Below the pieces are notes generated by a model that saw only the letters and a program-made list of their open reading frames with translations, was not told where the DNA came from and did no database searches. A program made the translations under genes and the position numbers. A DNA stretch of 56,620 bases from Heritagella caecorum (GTDB lineage Bacteria > Bacillota > Clostridia > Oscillospirales > Acutalibacteraceae). The DNA lies in the NCBI GenBank assembly GCA_904419035.1, contig CAJFQL010000011.1:1-56620 (forward strand). The letters are read 5' to 3'. This document shows positions 14,603-22,916 of the stretch, in pieces (position 1 is the first letter of the stretch; every line of letters starts with the position of its first letter).

Positions 14603-14667
14603 CAGGGTAACGTACCGCTGGCAGATGGCGGGCGTGTGGTGACAGGAAAGAAAAGGAGGAAAAACGT

Positions 14668-15924
14668 ATGTATCAGGATATGCTCGATACCATTGGGTTT
14701 GTGGAACAGGCGGACCCCGATGTGGGGGCCGCGATGCGGCAGGAACTAGGCCGCCAGCGCCAGAATTTGGAGCTGATTGCGTCGGAAAACATTGTATCCC
14801 CGGCCGTGATGGCAGCGATGGGCTCCATTTTGACCAATAAATATGCCGAAGGCTACCCGGGCAAACGGTATTACGGCGGCTGCCAGTACGTGGACGTGGT
14901 GGAGGACATCGCCCGGAAGCGCGCCTGCGAACTGTTCGGGGCCGAACACGCCAATGTGCAGCCTCATTCCGGCGCCCAGGCGAACACCGCGGTCTATTTT
15001 GCGCTGCTGCGGCCTGGCGATACGGTCATGGGCATGAGCCTGGCGGAAGGCGGCCATTTGACCCATGGGTCTCCGGTGAACCTGTCGGGCAAATACTTCC
15101 ATTTTGTTTCCTATGGGGTCGACGCGGTTACCGGCCGGATTGATTACGATAAACTGTATGAACAGGCCATGCAGGTGCGCCCGAAAATGATCGTGTCGGG
15201 GGCCAGCGCGTATCCCCGTGCTATCGATTTTGCCCGCATCCGCGAAGTCTGCGACGCCTGCGGGGCATTGATGATGGTGGATATGGCCCACATTGCGGGG
15301 CTGGTCGCCGGCGGTGTGCACCAGAGCCCGGTGCCCTATGCCGACATCGTCACGACCACCACTCACAAAACCCTGCGCGGTCCCCGTGGCGGGCTGATTT
15401 TGTGCAAAGAAGCCTATGCCAAAGCGATTGATAAGGCGATTTTCCCCGGTACCCAGGGCGGCCCGCTGATGCATGTGATCGCGGGCAAGGCCGTATGCCT
15501 GGGCGAAGCGCTCAAACCTTCTTTCCGCCAGTACGCCCAGCAGATCGTGAAAAATGCCGCTGCCCTGGCCGAAGGCCTGCAAAAGCGTGGGGTCAAATTG
15601 GTTTCGGGCGGTACCGATAACCACCTGATGCTCATCGACCTGACAGGGATGGAGCTGACGGGCAAAGAACTGGAACGCCGTCTGGATGATGTGCACATTA
15701 CCGCCAACAAAAACACGGTGCCCGGCGAACAGCGCAGCCCGTTTGTCACCAGCGGCGTGCGCATCGGGACCCCGGCCATTACCACCCGGGGCCTTGTGGA
15801 AAGCGACATGGATGAAGTGGCCGCCTGCATCGCCATGGCCATGGAAGATGACTTCGAAGCAAAGGCCGAATCCATCCGGAACCGGGTCGCGGCCATCTGT
15901 CAGAAATACCCGCTGTACGAGTAA
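14668..15924 (+). CDS. glyA: Serine hydroxymethyltransferase
   Basis: 418 aa, full length. It interconverts serine and glycine with tetrahydrofolate, feeding one-carbon units. Visible motifs are LELIASENIVSPAVMAAMGSILTNKYAEGYPGKRYYGG, the substrate-site HLTHGSPVNLSGKYF, the PLP-lysine motif VTTTTHKTLRGPRGG, and a C-terminal RIGTPAITTRG. AAAAGGAGG lies upstream of the ATG. It is followed by a strong terminator, so it is a single-gene unit. Confidence 0.97.
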   Translation: MYQDMLDTIGFVEQADPDVGAAMRQELGRQRQNLELIASENIVSPAVMAAMGSILTNKYAEGYPGKRYYGGCQYVDVVEDIARKRACELFGAEHANVQPHSGAQANTAVYFALLRPGDTVMGMSLAEGGHLTHGSPVNLSGKYFHFVSYGVDAVTGRIDYDKLYEQAMQVRPKMIVSGASAYPRAIDFARIREVCDACGALMMVDMAHIAGLVAGGVHQSPVPYADIVTTTTHKTLRGPRGGLILCKEAYAKAIDKAIFPGTQGGPLMHVIAGKAVCLGEALKPSFRQYAQQIVKNAAALAEGLQKRGVKLVSGGTDNHLMLIDLTGMELTGKELERRLDDVHITANKNTVPGEQRSPFVTSGVRIGTPAITTRGLVESDMDEVAACIAMAMEDDFEAKAESIRNRVAAICQKYPLYE

Positions 15925-15946
15925 AATTTTGGGGTTTCCCAGCGAC

Positions 15947-15990
15947 AAAGTGGCCGCGTGTTTTTCCGCGCGGCCACTTTTGTTTTTTCT
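15947..15990 (+). terminator. Terminator after glyA
   Basis: AAAGTGGCCGCG (15947-15958) pairs with CGCGGCCACTTT (15969-15980), followed by TGTTTTTTCTTTT. Confidence 0.9.
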
Positions 15991-16011
15991 TTTAGAAAAG
16001 AGAAAAGTACA

Positions 16012-16067
16012 TTTACAAGCGCCGGGAAAACGTGTACAATAAAACTATCGATTTCAGAACGATAGTT
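16012..16067 (+). promoter_or_regulatory. Promoter and leader hairpin before the 16095 gene
   Basis: TTTACA (16012-16017), a 17-bp spacer and TACAAT (16035-16040) form a promoter. Directly after it, AACTATCG (16043-16050) is a perfect inverted match of CGATAGTT (16060-16067). The inverted repeat straddles the likely transcription start, so it could be an operator or a 5' mRNA hairpin. Confidence 0.55.
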
Positions 16068-16094
16068 CTACACGGGAGGAGAACCAAATTTATC

Positions 16095-16781
16095 ATGGCG
16101 CTATTGAAAGAGCTTTTAAAAAAGATACGCGGCGAAAATGAGCCCGATGATTATAGTGAACCGCCGGTTTCGGAACCGGTGGAAAAACCGGCCGAAGCCC
16201 CGGCTTCTCCGGCCCCTAAACCGGTGCCGCCGGTAGCCGACCCGGCTGCGGTGTACCGTAAAATCCGCTCCCAGGCACTGGGGGCCGCGCCGCCTGTGGC
16301 CGTCAGAACAGAAGGGGAACCGCCGTTTTACAGCGCGGTGATCGACATTGCTTCGGCGGAGGGTTGCACCACCATGGTGTGCCGGTACCCTGAGGAAGTC
16401 AACCTGTATACCCGGCGGGGCGACGTGATGATGGGCGTACAGAAAAACGCGCCGGAAGTCGAGGAAGCCGCCGGCCTTCTGTGGAAAGTCATGGGTCACT
16501 TTGCTTCGCAGATCGCCTTTATGAAAGACGAAGATTACCAGCTGCCGGGCGCCGGCAAACACCGGGTGTTTTTGCTGGCCCGGGACGGCATCGGCCGGCT
16601 GGATATTGATCCCACGGCGCCGTACGAATCGGGCAGCATGGAGCGCACCGTTTTGTATGCGTACTACCATTTGTTCCGCTGCATTGCCAAATGCCGGGCG
16701 GAGCACGAAGCACCGGTGCAGCCGGATGAATCGGCCGCGCCTGCGGAACCGGCCGAACCGGAACAAGACGAACAAGCATAA
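16095..16781 (+). CDS. Hypothetical protein with proline-rich linker and charged tail
   Basis: 228 aa. It has a short basic N-terminus (MALLKELLKKIRGE), a Pro/Glu/Ala-rich linker (about 15-60), a folded core (about 65-195), and an acidic Pro/Ala/Glu tail. The core contains SAVIDIASAEGCTTMVCRYPEEVNLYTRRGDVMMGVQ and HRVFLLARDGIGRLDID. No family is recognised. GGGAGGAG lies 14 nt before the ATG. It stands in front of rarA, with 45 bp between them, and may be cotranscribed. Low-complexity ends suggest a scaffold or regulatory protein, but no function can be given. Confidence 0.7.
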   Translation: MALLKELLKKIRGENEPDDYSEPPVSEPVEKPAEAPASPAPKPVPPVADPAAVYRKIRSQALGAAPPVAVRTEGEPPFYSAVIDIASAEGCTTMVCRYPEEVNLYTRRGDVMMGVQKNAPEVEEAAGLLWKVMGHFASQIAFMKDEDYQLPGAGKHRVFLLARDGIGRLDIDPTAPYESGSMERTVLYAYYHLFRCIAKCRAEHEAPVQPDESAAPAEPAEPEQDEQA

Positions 16782-16826
16782 GCACGGGCCATTTTTGGTA
16801 CGCCATCAGGAAAGGGGGAAAAGGGA

Positions 16827-18116
16827 ATGCCGGCACCACTGGCCGATCGCATCCGGCCAAAAACGCTCGACGATATGGTTGGCCAACGTCACTTATTGGC
16901 GCCGGGCATGGCCCTGCGCCGGATTGTGGAATCCGGGCAAATCCCCAATATGGTCTTTTATGGGCCTTCCGGGGTGGGGAAGACGACGCTGGCGTCGATT
17001 ATTGCCCGCAACACGAAAAAGCGGCTTTGTAAGCTAAACGGTACCACCGCTTCCACCGCCGATATTCGGGACGTGATTGCTCAGACCAATACCCTCGATG
17101 GAGTCAATGGCGTGCTGCTATATTTGGACGAAATCCAGTACTTTAATAAGAAACAGCAGCAAACGCTGCTGGAATTCATCGAAAACGGCAGTATTACGCT
17201 GATTGCCTCTACCACCGAAAACCCGTACTTTTATGTGTACGGTGCGATTTTAAGCCGCAGCACGGTGTTTGAATTTAAACCGGTCACGCCGGAGGACGTA
17301 ATCCCCGCCGTGAAACGGGCGTTTGCGTTTTGTGAGGAAGAACGGCAGCAGGCGATCGAAATAGACGAAGCGGCCGTGACGGTGATCGCCCAGGCCTGCG
17401 GCGGCGATGTGCGCAAAGCCATGAACGCCGTGGAGCTGTGCGTGCTGTCGGCGATCCCGGATGAAGACGGCGGGCTGCACATTACGGAACAGCAGGCCCG
17501 GGAACTGACCCAGCGCAGCGCCATGCGCTACGACCGGGAAGGCGACGAACATTACGACATTGTGTCGGCTTACCAGAAGAGCATGCGGGGGAGCGACCCC
17601 GACGCCGCCGTCCACTATTTAGCAAGGCTGCTGGAGGCGGGGGACTTGCCGTCGGCCTGCCGTCGGCTGATGGTGTGCGCGTGCGAAGATGTGGGCCTTG
17701 CGTGGCCGCAGATTATCCCCATTGTGAAAGCGGCGGTGGATATCGCCATGATGGTGGGGTTGCCGGAAGCGCGTATTCCGTTAGCCGATGCGGTCATCCT
17801 GGTGTGCAACGCCCCGAAATCCAATTCGGCGTATAACGCCATCAACGCCGCCATGCAGGATGTGAAAAAGGGCAAAGTGGGCGCGATTCCCCGGCAATTA
17901 CAGAATATGCATTACGACGGGGCCGATGCCAAAGTAAAAGGGCAGCACTATTTGTATCCCCATGATTTTCCCCATCACTGGACAGAGCAGGCGTATTTGC
18001 CCGATTTACTCAGGGACACGCATTATTACACCTTTGGCGACAATAAAAATGAACAGGCGTTTAAAGCCTATTGGGATAAAATCAAACAGCCGCATACGGC
18101 AGGAGGCACAACATGA
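16827..18116 (+). CDS. rarA: RarA/MgsA-type AAA ATPase (replication-associated recombination)
   Basis: 429 aa. The clamp-loader-like ATPase has Walker A FYGPSGVGKTTLA (about 47-58) and Walker B LLYLDEIQYFNKKQQ. Sensor 1 is IASTTENPYFYV and the arginine-finger region is ILSRSTVFEF. The C-terminal MgsA domain follows with ACEDVGLAWPQIIPIVKAAVD, NAPKSNSAYNAINAAMQDV and GQHYLYPHDFPHHW. It acts at stalled replication forks. Its stop overlaps the next start (ATGA), so the two are translationally coupled. Confidence 0.95.
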   Translation: MPAPLADRIRPKTLDDMVGQRHLLAPGMALRRIVESGQIPNMVFYGPSGVGKTTLASIIARNTKKRLCKLNGTTASTADIRDVIAQTNTLDGVNGVLLYLDEIQYFNKKQQQTLLEFIENGSITLIASTTENPYFYVYGAILSRSTVFEFKPVTPEDVIPAVKRAFAFCEEERQQAIEIDEAAVTVIAQACGGDVRKAMNAVELCVLSAIPDEDGGLHITEQQARELTQRSAMRYDREGDEHYDIVSAYQKSMRGSDPDAAVHYLARLLEAGDLPSACRRLMVCACEDVGLAWPQIIPIVKAAVDIAMMVGLPEARIPLADAVILVCNAPKSNSAYNAINAAMQDVKKGKVGAIPRQLQNMHYDGADAKVKGQHYLYPHDFPHHWTEQAYLPDLLRDTHYYTFGDNKNEQAFKAYWDKIKQPHTAGGTT

Positions 18117-18763
18117 ATCTTGCGATTTTGGATCAATTTACATATGGGATGTACGCCGTTGGCGTGAAGGGGGAAAAGGGGCCTTCGGCTTGTATCTGCA
18201 CGTCGGCGGCCCAGGTGTCGCCCGCCCCGGATTGCCGCATCGCTGTGTGCATCAGCCGGGAAAACTATTCCCACCAATGCATCGAACAAAACGGGCTTTT
18301 TTCCGTTTCGGTGCTGTCCCGCAATACCAGCGGCGCCGTGATTGGGGCCTTGGGCTTTACCAGCGGGCGCTGCGGAGGCAAGCTCAATAACATTCGCCAC
18401 CGGGTACTGCGGGAAGGCGTGCCGGTGATTAAAGAAGACACTTGCTGTTGGGTCTTGTGCGAAGTGGTGGCCAAAGTGGACGCTGGTACCCACACGATCT
18501 TTATCGGTAAAGTATTGGCGGGCAGCGAATCCTTTGTGGGGCAGCCCATGTCGTATGACTATTACCGCACCGTAATCAAGGGGGCCCCGGCCCGCAATGC
18601 GCCGCTGTACCGTCCGCTGCCCAGCAGCCGCGGCGCCGACGGGGAATCGTTTATCTGCCCGGTGTGCGGGTACCGGTTCAGCGATCCGGACATTCCGTTT
18701 GAAGAGCTCCCCGAACAGTGCCCCAGCTGCGGCGCGCCCCGCCACGCATTTGTGCGCGGCTGA
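18113..18763 (+). CDS. Flavin reductase-rubredoxin fusion
   Basis: 216 aa. Residues 1-155 are a flavin-reductase-like FMN-binding domain (TYGMYAVGVKGEKGPSACICTSAAQVSPAPDCRIAVCISRENYSHQCIEQNGLFSVSVL). The last about 45 residues are a rubredoxin with two knuckles, CPVCGYRF and CPSCGAP. This is the high-molecular-weight rubredoxin architecture of anaerobes, which passes electrons from NAD(P)H via FMN to oxygen- or peroxide-reducing flavodiiron proteins. It overlaps rarA by 4 bp. Its partner oxidase is not in the window. Confidence 0.92.
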   Translation: MNLAILDQFTYGMYAVGVKGEKGPSACICTSAAQVSPAPDCRIAVCISRENYSHQCIEQNGLFSVSVLSRNTSGAVIGALGFTSGRCGGKLNNIRHRVLREGVPVIKEDTCCWVLCEVVAKVDAGTHTIFIGKVLAGSESFVGQPMSYDYYRTVIKGAPARNAPLYRPLPSSRGADGESFICPVCGYRFSDPDIPFEELPEQCPSCGAPRHAFVRG

Positions 18764-18799
18764 CCTTTTTCGATTCTTCATGTTTTGTTCATTTTTTGC

Positions 18800-18828
18800 T
18801 TGCAATTTGATAAAAAACATGATATGAT
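18800..18828 (+). promoter_or_regulatory. Promoter of the uracil permease leader
   Basis: TTGCAA (18800-18805), a 17-bp spacer and TATGAT (18823-18828). Transcription would start near 18835, upstream of the leader peptide and attenuator. Confidence 0.65.
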
Positions 18829-18861
18829 TGTGCGGATCGAAAAGAAAGGTGGCGAAAAACG

Positions 18862-18948
18862 GTGAAAGTCAGTTATGTTGTGAGCAGGCTAAGCCATTTT
18901 CCCTTTCTTTTCCACTTTCAGAAAAAACGGCAGGATCGTTTTCGGTAA
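18862..18948 (+). CDS. Putative leader peptide of uracil permease attenuator
   Basis: A 28-codon frame starts at GTG (18862), 9 nt after GGTGG, and ends at TAA (18946-18948). Its middle is encoded by an almost pure pyrimidine tract (18895-18919) giving His-Phe-Pro-Phe-Leu-Phe-His-Phe. The stop codon falls in the loop region of the terminator hairpin, so a ribosome close behind RNA polymerase would block hairpin formation. In E. coli pyrBI a similar leader with U-rich pause sites senses UTP. Function here is inferred from layout only. Confidence 0.5.
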   Translation: MKVSYVVSRLSHFPFLFHFQKKRQDRFR

Positions 18949-18978
18949 AACCCGAAAGCGAGAGCCGTTTTTTTTTTG
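18922..18978 (+). terminator. Leader attenuator (intrinsic terminator) before uracil permease
   Basis: An outer stem AAAAAACGGC (18922-18931) pairs with GCCGTTTTTT (from 18964). An inner stem TCGTTTTCGG (18936-18945) pairs with CCGAAAGCGA (18952-18961). A run of about 12 Ts follows. It lies downstream of the promoter and upstream of the permease start, so permease expression needs read-through. No PyrR-type binding loop was recognised. Confidence 0.8.
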
Positions 18979-19011
18979 CCGTTTCAATCTATCATGAAGG
19001 AGTCGAAGTGT

Positions 19012-20481
19012 ATGAGCGAAAAAAACACGGGCGCGATCACGGACGCCAGAACGCTGGGCGTTCCGAAGATGCTGATCCTGGGCATTCAGCACACCTTCGC
19101 CATGTTCGGGGCTACGGTGCTGGTACCCCTGCTGACGGGGCTGGATGTTTCCACCACGTTGCTGATGGCCGGGCTGGGCACGCTGCTGTTCCACCTGATC
19201 ACCAAGGGGAAGGTACCGGCCTTCCTGGGTTCGTCGTTCGCCTTTTTGGGTGGCTATGCGGCCGTAGCGCCCGCAGCCGGCAAAGATGGCATGACGCAAG
19301 CCGAACTGCTGCCGTACGCCTGTTTAGGTGTGGCCTGTGCCGGGCTGCTGTACCTGGTGCTGGCAGCCATCATTAAGCTGGTGGGCATTTCCCGCGTGAT
19401 GAAGTTCTTCCCGCCCATTGTGACCGGGCCCATCATCATTGCCATTGGCCTGAGCCTGGCGGGTAGCGCCGTGAGCAACTGCCAGACCTGCTGGCCGGTT
19501 GCGATCCTGGCCCTGCTGACCATCGTGATCTTCAACATCTGGGGCAAGGGCATGGCGAAGATTATCCCCATCCTGCTGGGTATTCTGGTGTCGGTGGCCG
19601 TGGCCATTGTGTTGGCAGCCACCTGCGGACAGACGGTGTCGTTCCCCCAGGCGGACGGCAGTGTGCAGAATTATATCTGCCTGTTCGGTAACGAAAGCAT
19701 GAAGCTCTTCAGTGTGGAAAAAATCACGGCCTTGCAGAATGCGGCCTGGATCGGCTTCCCCATTGACAGCCACGAAATTGTGTTTGGCAACGTGGGCAAC
19801 ACGTCCTTGGCGATTAGCTCCATTATCGCGATTATGCCCATTGCCGTTGCGACCATGATGGAACACATCGGCGATATTTCCGCCATCAGCGCCACGGTGG
19901 GCAAGAACTTTATCAAAGACCCCGGCCTGCACCGCACGCTGCTGGGCGACGGGCTGGCTACGATCCTGGCTTCCCTGTTCGGCGGCCCGGCCAACACCAC
20001 CTACGGTGAAAACACCGGGGTGCTGGTACTGACGAAAGTCCATGACCCCCGCGTCATCCGCATTGCGGCCTGTGTGGCCATTCTGCTTTCCATGTCCCCG
20101 AAAGTGGCGGCTTGCATCACCCTGCTGCCCGATGCCGTGATCGGCGGCATTTCGTTTGTGCTGTATGGCATGATCTCGGCCATCGGTGTGCGCAACGTGG
20201 TAGAAAACCATGTGGACTTTGCCAAGAGCCGCAACTCCATTGTGGCGGCGGTCATCCTGGTTTCGGCCCTGGGCCTTGGCACCGTAGCCATCCCGCTGGG
20301 CGGCGTGACCATCGAACTGACGGCCCTGGCGGTGGCTTCCATCGCCGGTATTGTGCTCAATGCGGTACTGCCGGGCAAAGATTATGTATTCGATGAAGAA
20401 GTGCCCCAGGAAACCGGCGTGAGCTTTGAAATTCACGATTCGGTTCACGGCAAACAGGGCGCTGGCGACGAAGAAGAATAA
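19012..20481 (+). CDS. uraA: Uracil/xanthine permease, uracil type
   Basis: 489 aa NCS2-family transporter with about 14 membrane segments. It shows LGIQHTFAMFGATVLVPLLTGLDVSTTLLMAG, the half-helix region VPAFLGSSFAFLGG, and the signature NTTYGENTGVLVLTKV, whose Glu and neighbouring Gly-Pro-Ala-Asn are typical of uracil carriers. The start at 19012 is chosen for GAAGGAG at proper spacing. It brings in uracil for salvage. The leader attenuator supports pyrimidine rather than purine control, but the substrate is inferred. A strong terminator follows. Confidence 0.88.
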   Translation: MSEKNTGAITDARTLGVPKMLILGIQHTFAMFGATVLVPLLTGLDVSTTLLMAGLGTLLFHLITKGKVPAFLGSSFAFLGGYAAVAPAAGKDGMTQAELLPYACLGVACAGLLYLVLAAIIKLVGISRVMKFFPPIVTGPIIIAIGLSLAGSAVSNCQTCWPVAILALLTIVIFNIWGKGMAKIIPILLGILVSVAVAIVLAATCGQTVSFPQADGSVQNYICLFGNESMKLFSVEKITALQNAAWIGFPIDSHEIVFGNVGNTSLAISSIIAIMPIAVATMMEHIGDISAISATVGKNFIKDPGLHRTLLGDGLATILASLFGGPANTTYGENTGVLVLTKVHDPRVIRIAACVAILLSMSPKVAACITLLPDAVIGGISFVLYGMISAIGVRNVVENHVDFAKSRNSIVAAVILVSALGLGTVAIPLGGVTIELTALAVASIAGIVLNAVLPGKDYVFDEEVPQETGVSFEIHDSVHGKQGAGDEEE

Positions 20482-20486
20482 CATGC

Positions 20487-20525
20487 AAAAAGCCTGTATC
20501 GTACAAGATACAGGCTTTTTTCTTT
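20487..20525 (+). terminator. Terminator after uracil permease
   Basis: AAAAAGCCTGTATC pairs with GATACAGGCTTTTTT around a GTACAA loop. It may also serve the convergent DUF3892 gene. Confidence 0.92.
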
Positions 20526-20539
20526 TCTAAACCAAGGCC

Positions 20540-20848
20540 TTACGTGCCCTTTTCGGTACTGGGCAAATCGGCCAGGTTGCGCCGGTCTTCCCCCGGCAAG
20601 GTGCGCAAATATTCGCTGCCGTTGCGTTCGGCTACGGCAACCCCCAGAATGCCTCCCTCTTTCGCGAGGGCAATCCCTTCTTCTTTGGTCAGCTTTTGTC
20701 CGTCGGCCAACTGGTAGCCGCTCACCCGTCCGCCATGGCGGATCAAGGCGGTGATCGCCTGGGCATGGGGGCCCGGAGTGGGAACCAGTTTATTGATCGA
20801 ACGGGGCAGATGATTCTGGGACCGGGATGGAGAAGACGGTTCATGCAT
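20540..20848 (-). CDS. DUF3892-containing protein
   Basis: 102 aa. The C-terminal part (HAQAITALIRHGGRVSGYQLADGQKLTKEEGIALAKEGGILGVAVAERNGSEYLRTLPG) matches the DUF3892 pattern of small Firmicute proteins of unknown role. The N-terminal 30 residues are Ser/Pro-rich and polar. AAAGGAG lies upstream of the ATG. It is monocistronic, convergent with the permease and divergent from the transketolase genes. Function unknown. Confidence 0.8.
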   Translation of the reverse strand: MHEPSSPSRSQNHLPRSINKLVPTPGPHAQAITALIRHGGRVSGYQLADGQKLTKEEGIALAKEGGILGVAVAERNGSEYLRTLPGEDRRNLADLPSTEKGT

Positions 20849-20943
20849 AGCGTTTTCATCTCCTTTCCATAAAAAATCAGGAATCCGGTTTTATTGTGGG
20901 GAAATAGGGGCAGGAATATGCATAGAAGGCCAAAGGGATTTGA

Positions 20944-20972
20944 TTGCAATTTCCCGGGGAATGAAGTATAAT
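20944..20972 (+). promoter_or_regulatory. Promoter of the transketolase operon
   Basis: TTGCAA (20944-20949), a 17-bp spacer and TATAAT (20967-20972), 40 bp before the first transketolase gene. Confidence 0.8.
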
Positions 20973-21012
20973 AAACCTGTCGCTCGACAAATACGAAGCA
21001 GTTGGAGGAACT

Positions 21013-21861
21013 ATGATGAATGCCTGTGAAAAAAAGCAGCTGCAGATCAACGCCTGCAAGGTAAGAATGGGGGCTGTGGAAGGCGTCTATTGCGCCAAAT
21101 CCGGCCATCCCGGCGGGTCTCTTTCCGCCGCCGATATTTTCACGTATCTGTATTTTAAAGAAATGCACATCGATCCCAAAGATCCCAAAAACCCGGATCG
21201 CGACCGGTTTGTGCTGAGTAAAGGCCACTGCGCGCCCGGGCTGTATGCGGCATTGGCGCTGCGCGGCTATTTTTCCATGGATGAATTGAAAACCCTGCGT
21301 CATATTGGCGCCATGCTCCAGGGCCACCCGGACATGAAGGGGACCCCCGGTATTGATATGAGTTCCGGCTCGCTGGGCCAGGGCATTTCGGCCGCCTGCG
21401 GGATGGCCAAAGCTGCCAAGATGGATGGCAAAGACTACCGGGTATACACGCTGCTGGGTGACGGCGAATGCGAAGAAGGCCAGGTTTGGGAAGCCGCCAT
21501 GTTTGCCGGCCACCAGAAGCTGGACAACCTGTGCGTGATTGTGGACTTCAATGGCCTGCAGATCGACGGCCCCATTTCCGAAGTGGCCGGTCCCGAACCC
21601 TTCGACAAAAAGTTCGAAGCGTTTGGCTTTGATGTCCAGGTGATCGACGGGCATGATTTCGACGCGCTGGAAGCGGCGTTTAACCATGCCAAGACCGTAA
21701 AAGGCAAACCCAGTGCCATTATCTGCAAGACCGTGAAAGGGAAAGGCGTTTCCTATATGGAAAACCAGGTGGGCTGGCACGGTACGGCTCCCAACACGGA
21801 ACAGTACGAAGTGGCGAAGAATGAACTGTGCGCGCAGCTCAGCGAACTGGAGGCAGAATAA
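21013..21861 (+). CDS. Transketolase, N-terminal subunit
   Basis: 282 aa, the thiamine-diphosphate-binding half. Motifs include SGHPGGSLSAADIFTYLYF, VLSKGHCAPGLYAALALRG, PGIDMSSGSLGQGISAACGMA and the ThDP motif LLGDGECEEGQVWEAAMFAGHQKLDNLCVIVDFN. It works with the next gene as a two-subunit transketolase in the non-oxidative pentose phosphate pathway, the split form common in Clostridia and archaea. GGAGG is upstream. Two ATG codons in a row make the start uncertain by one residue. Confidence 0.96.
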   Translation: MMNACEKKQLQINACKVRMGAVEGVYCAKSGHPGGSLSAADIFTYLYFKEMHIDPKDPKNPDRDRFVLSKGHCAPGLYAALALRGYFSMDELKTLRHIGAMLQGHPDMKGTPGIDMSSGSLGQGISAACGMAKAAKMDGKDYRVYTLLGDGECEEGQVWEAAMFAGHQKLDNLCVIVDFNGLQIDGPISEVAGPEPFDKKFEAFGFDVQVIDGHDFDALEAAFNHAKTVKGKPSAIICKTVKGKGVSYMENQVGWHGTAPNTEQYEVAKNELCAQLSELEAE

Positions 21862-21862
21862 G

Positions 21863-22807
21863 ATGGCAGAAATGGTAAAAAAGGCGACCCGTGAGAGCTT
21901 TGGTATGGCTCTGACTGAACTGGCCCGGGAAAACCCCGATGTGGTGGTATTGGATGCCGACCTGGCAGCTGCCACCAAGACCGGTATTTTTAAGAAGGAA
22001 TTCCCCGACCGCTTTATCGATTGCGGCATTGCGGAATGCAACATGATCGGCATCGCCGCCGGTCTGGCTACGTGCGGCAAGATCCCGTTTGCGGCTTCGT
22101 TTGCCATGTTTTCGGCGGGCCGCGCGTTTGAACAGGTGCGCAACTCCGTTGGCTACCCGAAACTGAATGTGAAAATCGCCGGGTCCCATGCCGGTATTTC
22201 CACGGGCGAAGACGGCGCGACCCACCAGTGCTGCGAAGATATTGCGCTGATGCGCACCATTCCCGGCATGGTCGTGCTCAACCCCAGCGATCACTATGAA
22301 ATGATCGCGGCGGTGAAAGCGGCAGCTAAGCACCAGGGCCCCGTGTATATCCGTCTGGGCCGTTTGGCGGTGGAAAGCATCAACAATAACGACGATTATC
22401 ATTTCGAACTGGGCAAAGGCATTACCCTGCGGGACGGCAAGGATATCACCATTGTGGCCACCGGCCTGATGGTAAGCGAAGCGGTGAAAGCCGCCAAAGC
22501 CCTGGAAGCCGAAGGCGTGGATGCCCGTGTGATCAACATTCACACGATCAAACCCCTGGATAAAGAACTCATCGTGAAGGCCGCGAAAGAAACCGGCCGT
22601 ATTGTCACGGTGGAAGAACACAACATCATTGGCGGTCTGGGCGAAGCCGTGGCGGCTGCGGTATGCGAAGAATGCCCCGTGCCGGTTACCCGCATTGGCG
22701 TCAATGACGTGTATGGCCATTCCGGCCCGGCCGTGGACCTGCTGAAGGAATTCGGCCTGTGCGCCGACCACATTGCCGAAGTGGTAAAAGACGTACTGAA
22801 AAAGTAA
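21863..22807 (+). CDS. Transketolase, C-terminal subunit
   Basis: 314 aa, containing the pyrimidine-binding and C-terminal domains. Motifs are VVLDADLAAATKTGIFKKEFPDRFIDCGIAECNMIGIAAGLATCGK, GEDGATHQCCEDIALMRTIPGM, and a C-terminal VVEEHNIIGGLGEAVAAAV-type block. It starts one base after the stop of the N-terminal subunit with an internal ribosome-binding site (GGAGG), so the two are cotranscribed. Together they equal a normal full-length transketolase. Two terminators follow. Confidence 0.96.
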   Translation: MAEMVKKATRESFGMALTELARENPDVVVLDADLAAATKTGIFKKEFPDRFIDCGIAECNMIGIAAGLATCGKIPFAASFAMFSAGRAFEQVRNSVGYPKLNVKIAGSHAGISTGEDGATHQCCEDIALMRTIPGMVVLNPSDHYEMIAAVKAAAKHQGPVYIRLGRLAVESINNNDDYHFELGKGITLRDGKDITIVATGLMVSEAVKAAKALEAEGVDARVINIHTIKPLDKELIVKAAKETGRIVTVEEHNIIGGLGEAVAAAVCEECPVPVTRIGVNDVYGHSGPAVDLLKEFGLCADHIAEVVKDVLKK

Positions 22808-22815
22808 GAGCAAAA

Positions 22816-22855
22816 TAAAAAAGAGCGTCCCTTTGTAAAAAGGGGCGCTTTTTTA
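22816..22855 (+). terminator. Terminator after transketolase operon
   Basis: AAAAAAGAGCGTCCC pairs with GGGGCGCTTTTTT, ending in a T-run. Confidence 0.85.
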
Positions 22856-22859
22856 TAGA

Positions 22860-22899
22860 AAAATCCCGCCTAGCGACAGGACGCCGGCGGGATTTTTTG
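22860..22899. terminator. Second, bidirectional terminator before galM end
   Basis: AAATCCCGCC (22861-22870) pairs with GGCGGGATTTTTT (22886-22898). It has T-runs on both strands, so it stops galM from the right and backs up the transketolase terminator. Confidence 0.8.
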
Positions 22900-22916
22900 T
22901 TAGTCAGAGGACTTAT

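Noticed and set aside
14746..15948. 400-aa minus-strand open frame opposite glyA
   Set aside because: Shadow of a highly conserved gene; no ribosome-binding site or recognisable motif.
18835..19011. Purine or PreQ1 riboswitch, or PyrR site, in the permease leader
   Set aside because: No conserved riboswitch core or PyrR anti-antiterminator loop could be recognised; the leader-peptide/terminator layout explains the region better.
18828..19376. Long frame over the uracil permease leader and start
   Set aside because: It runs through the attenuator and into the permease in another frame, with repetitive charged content; the permease frame has the membrane segments and motifs.
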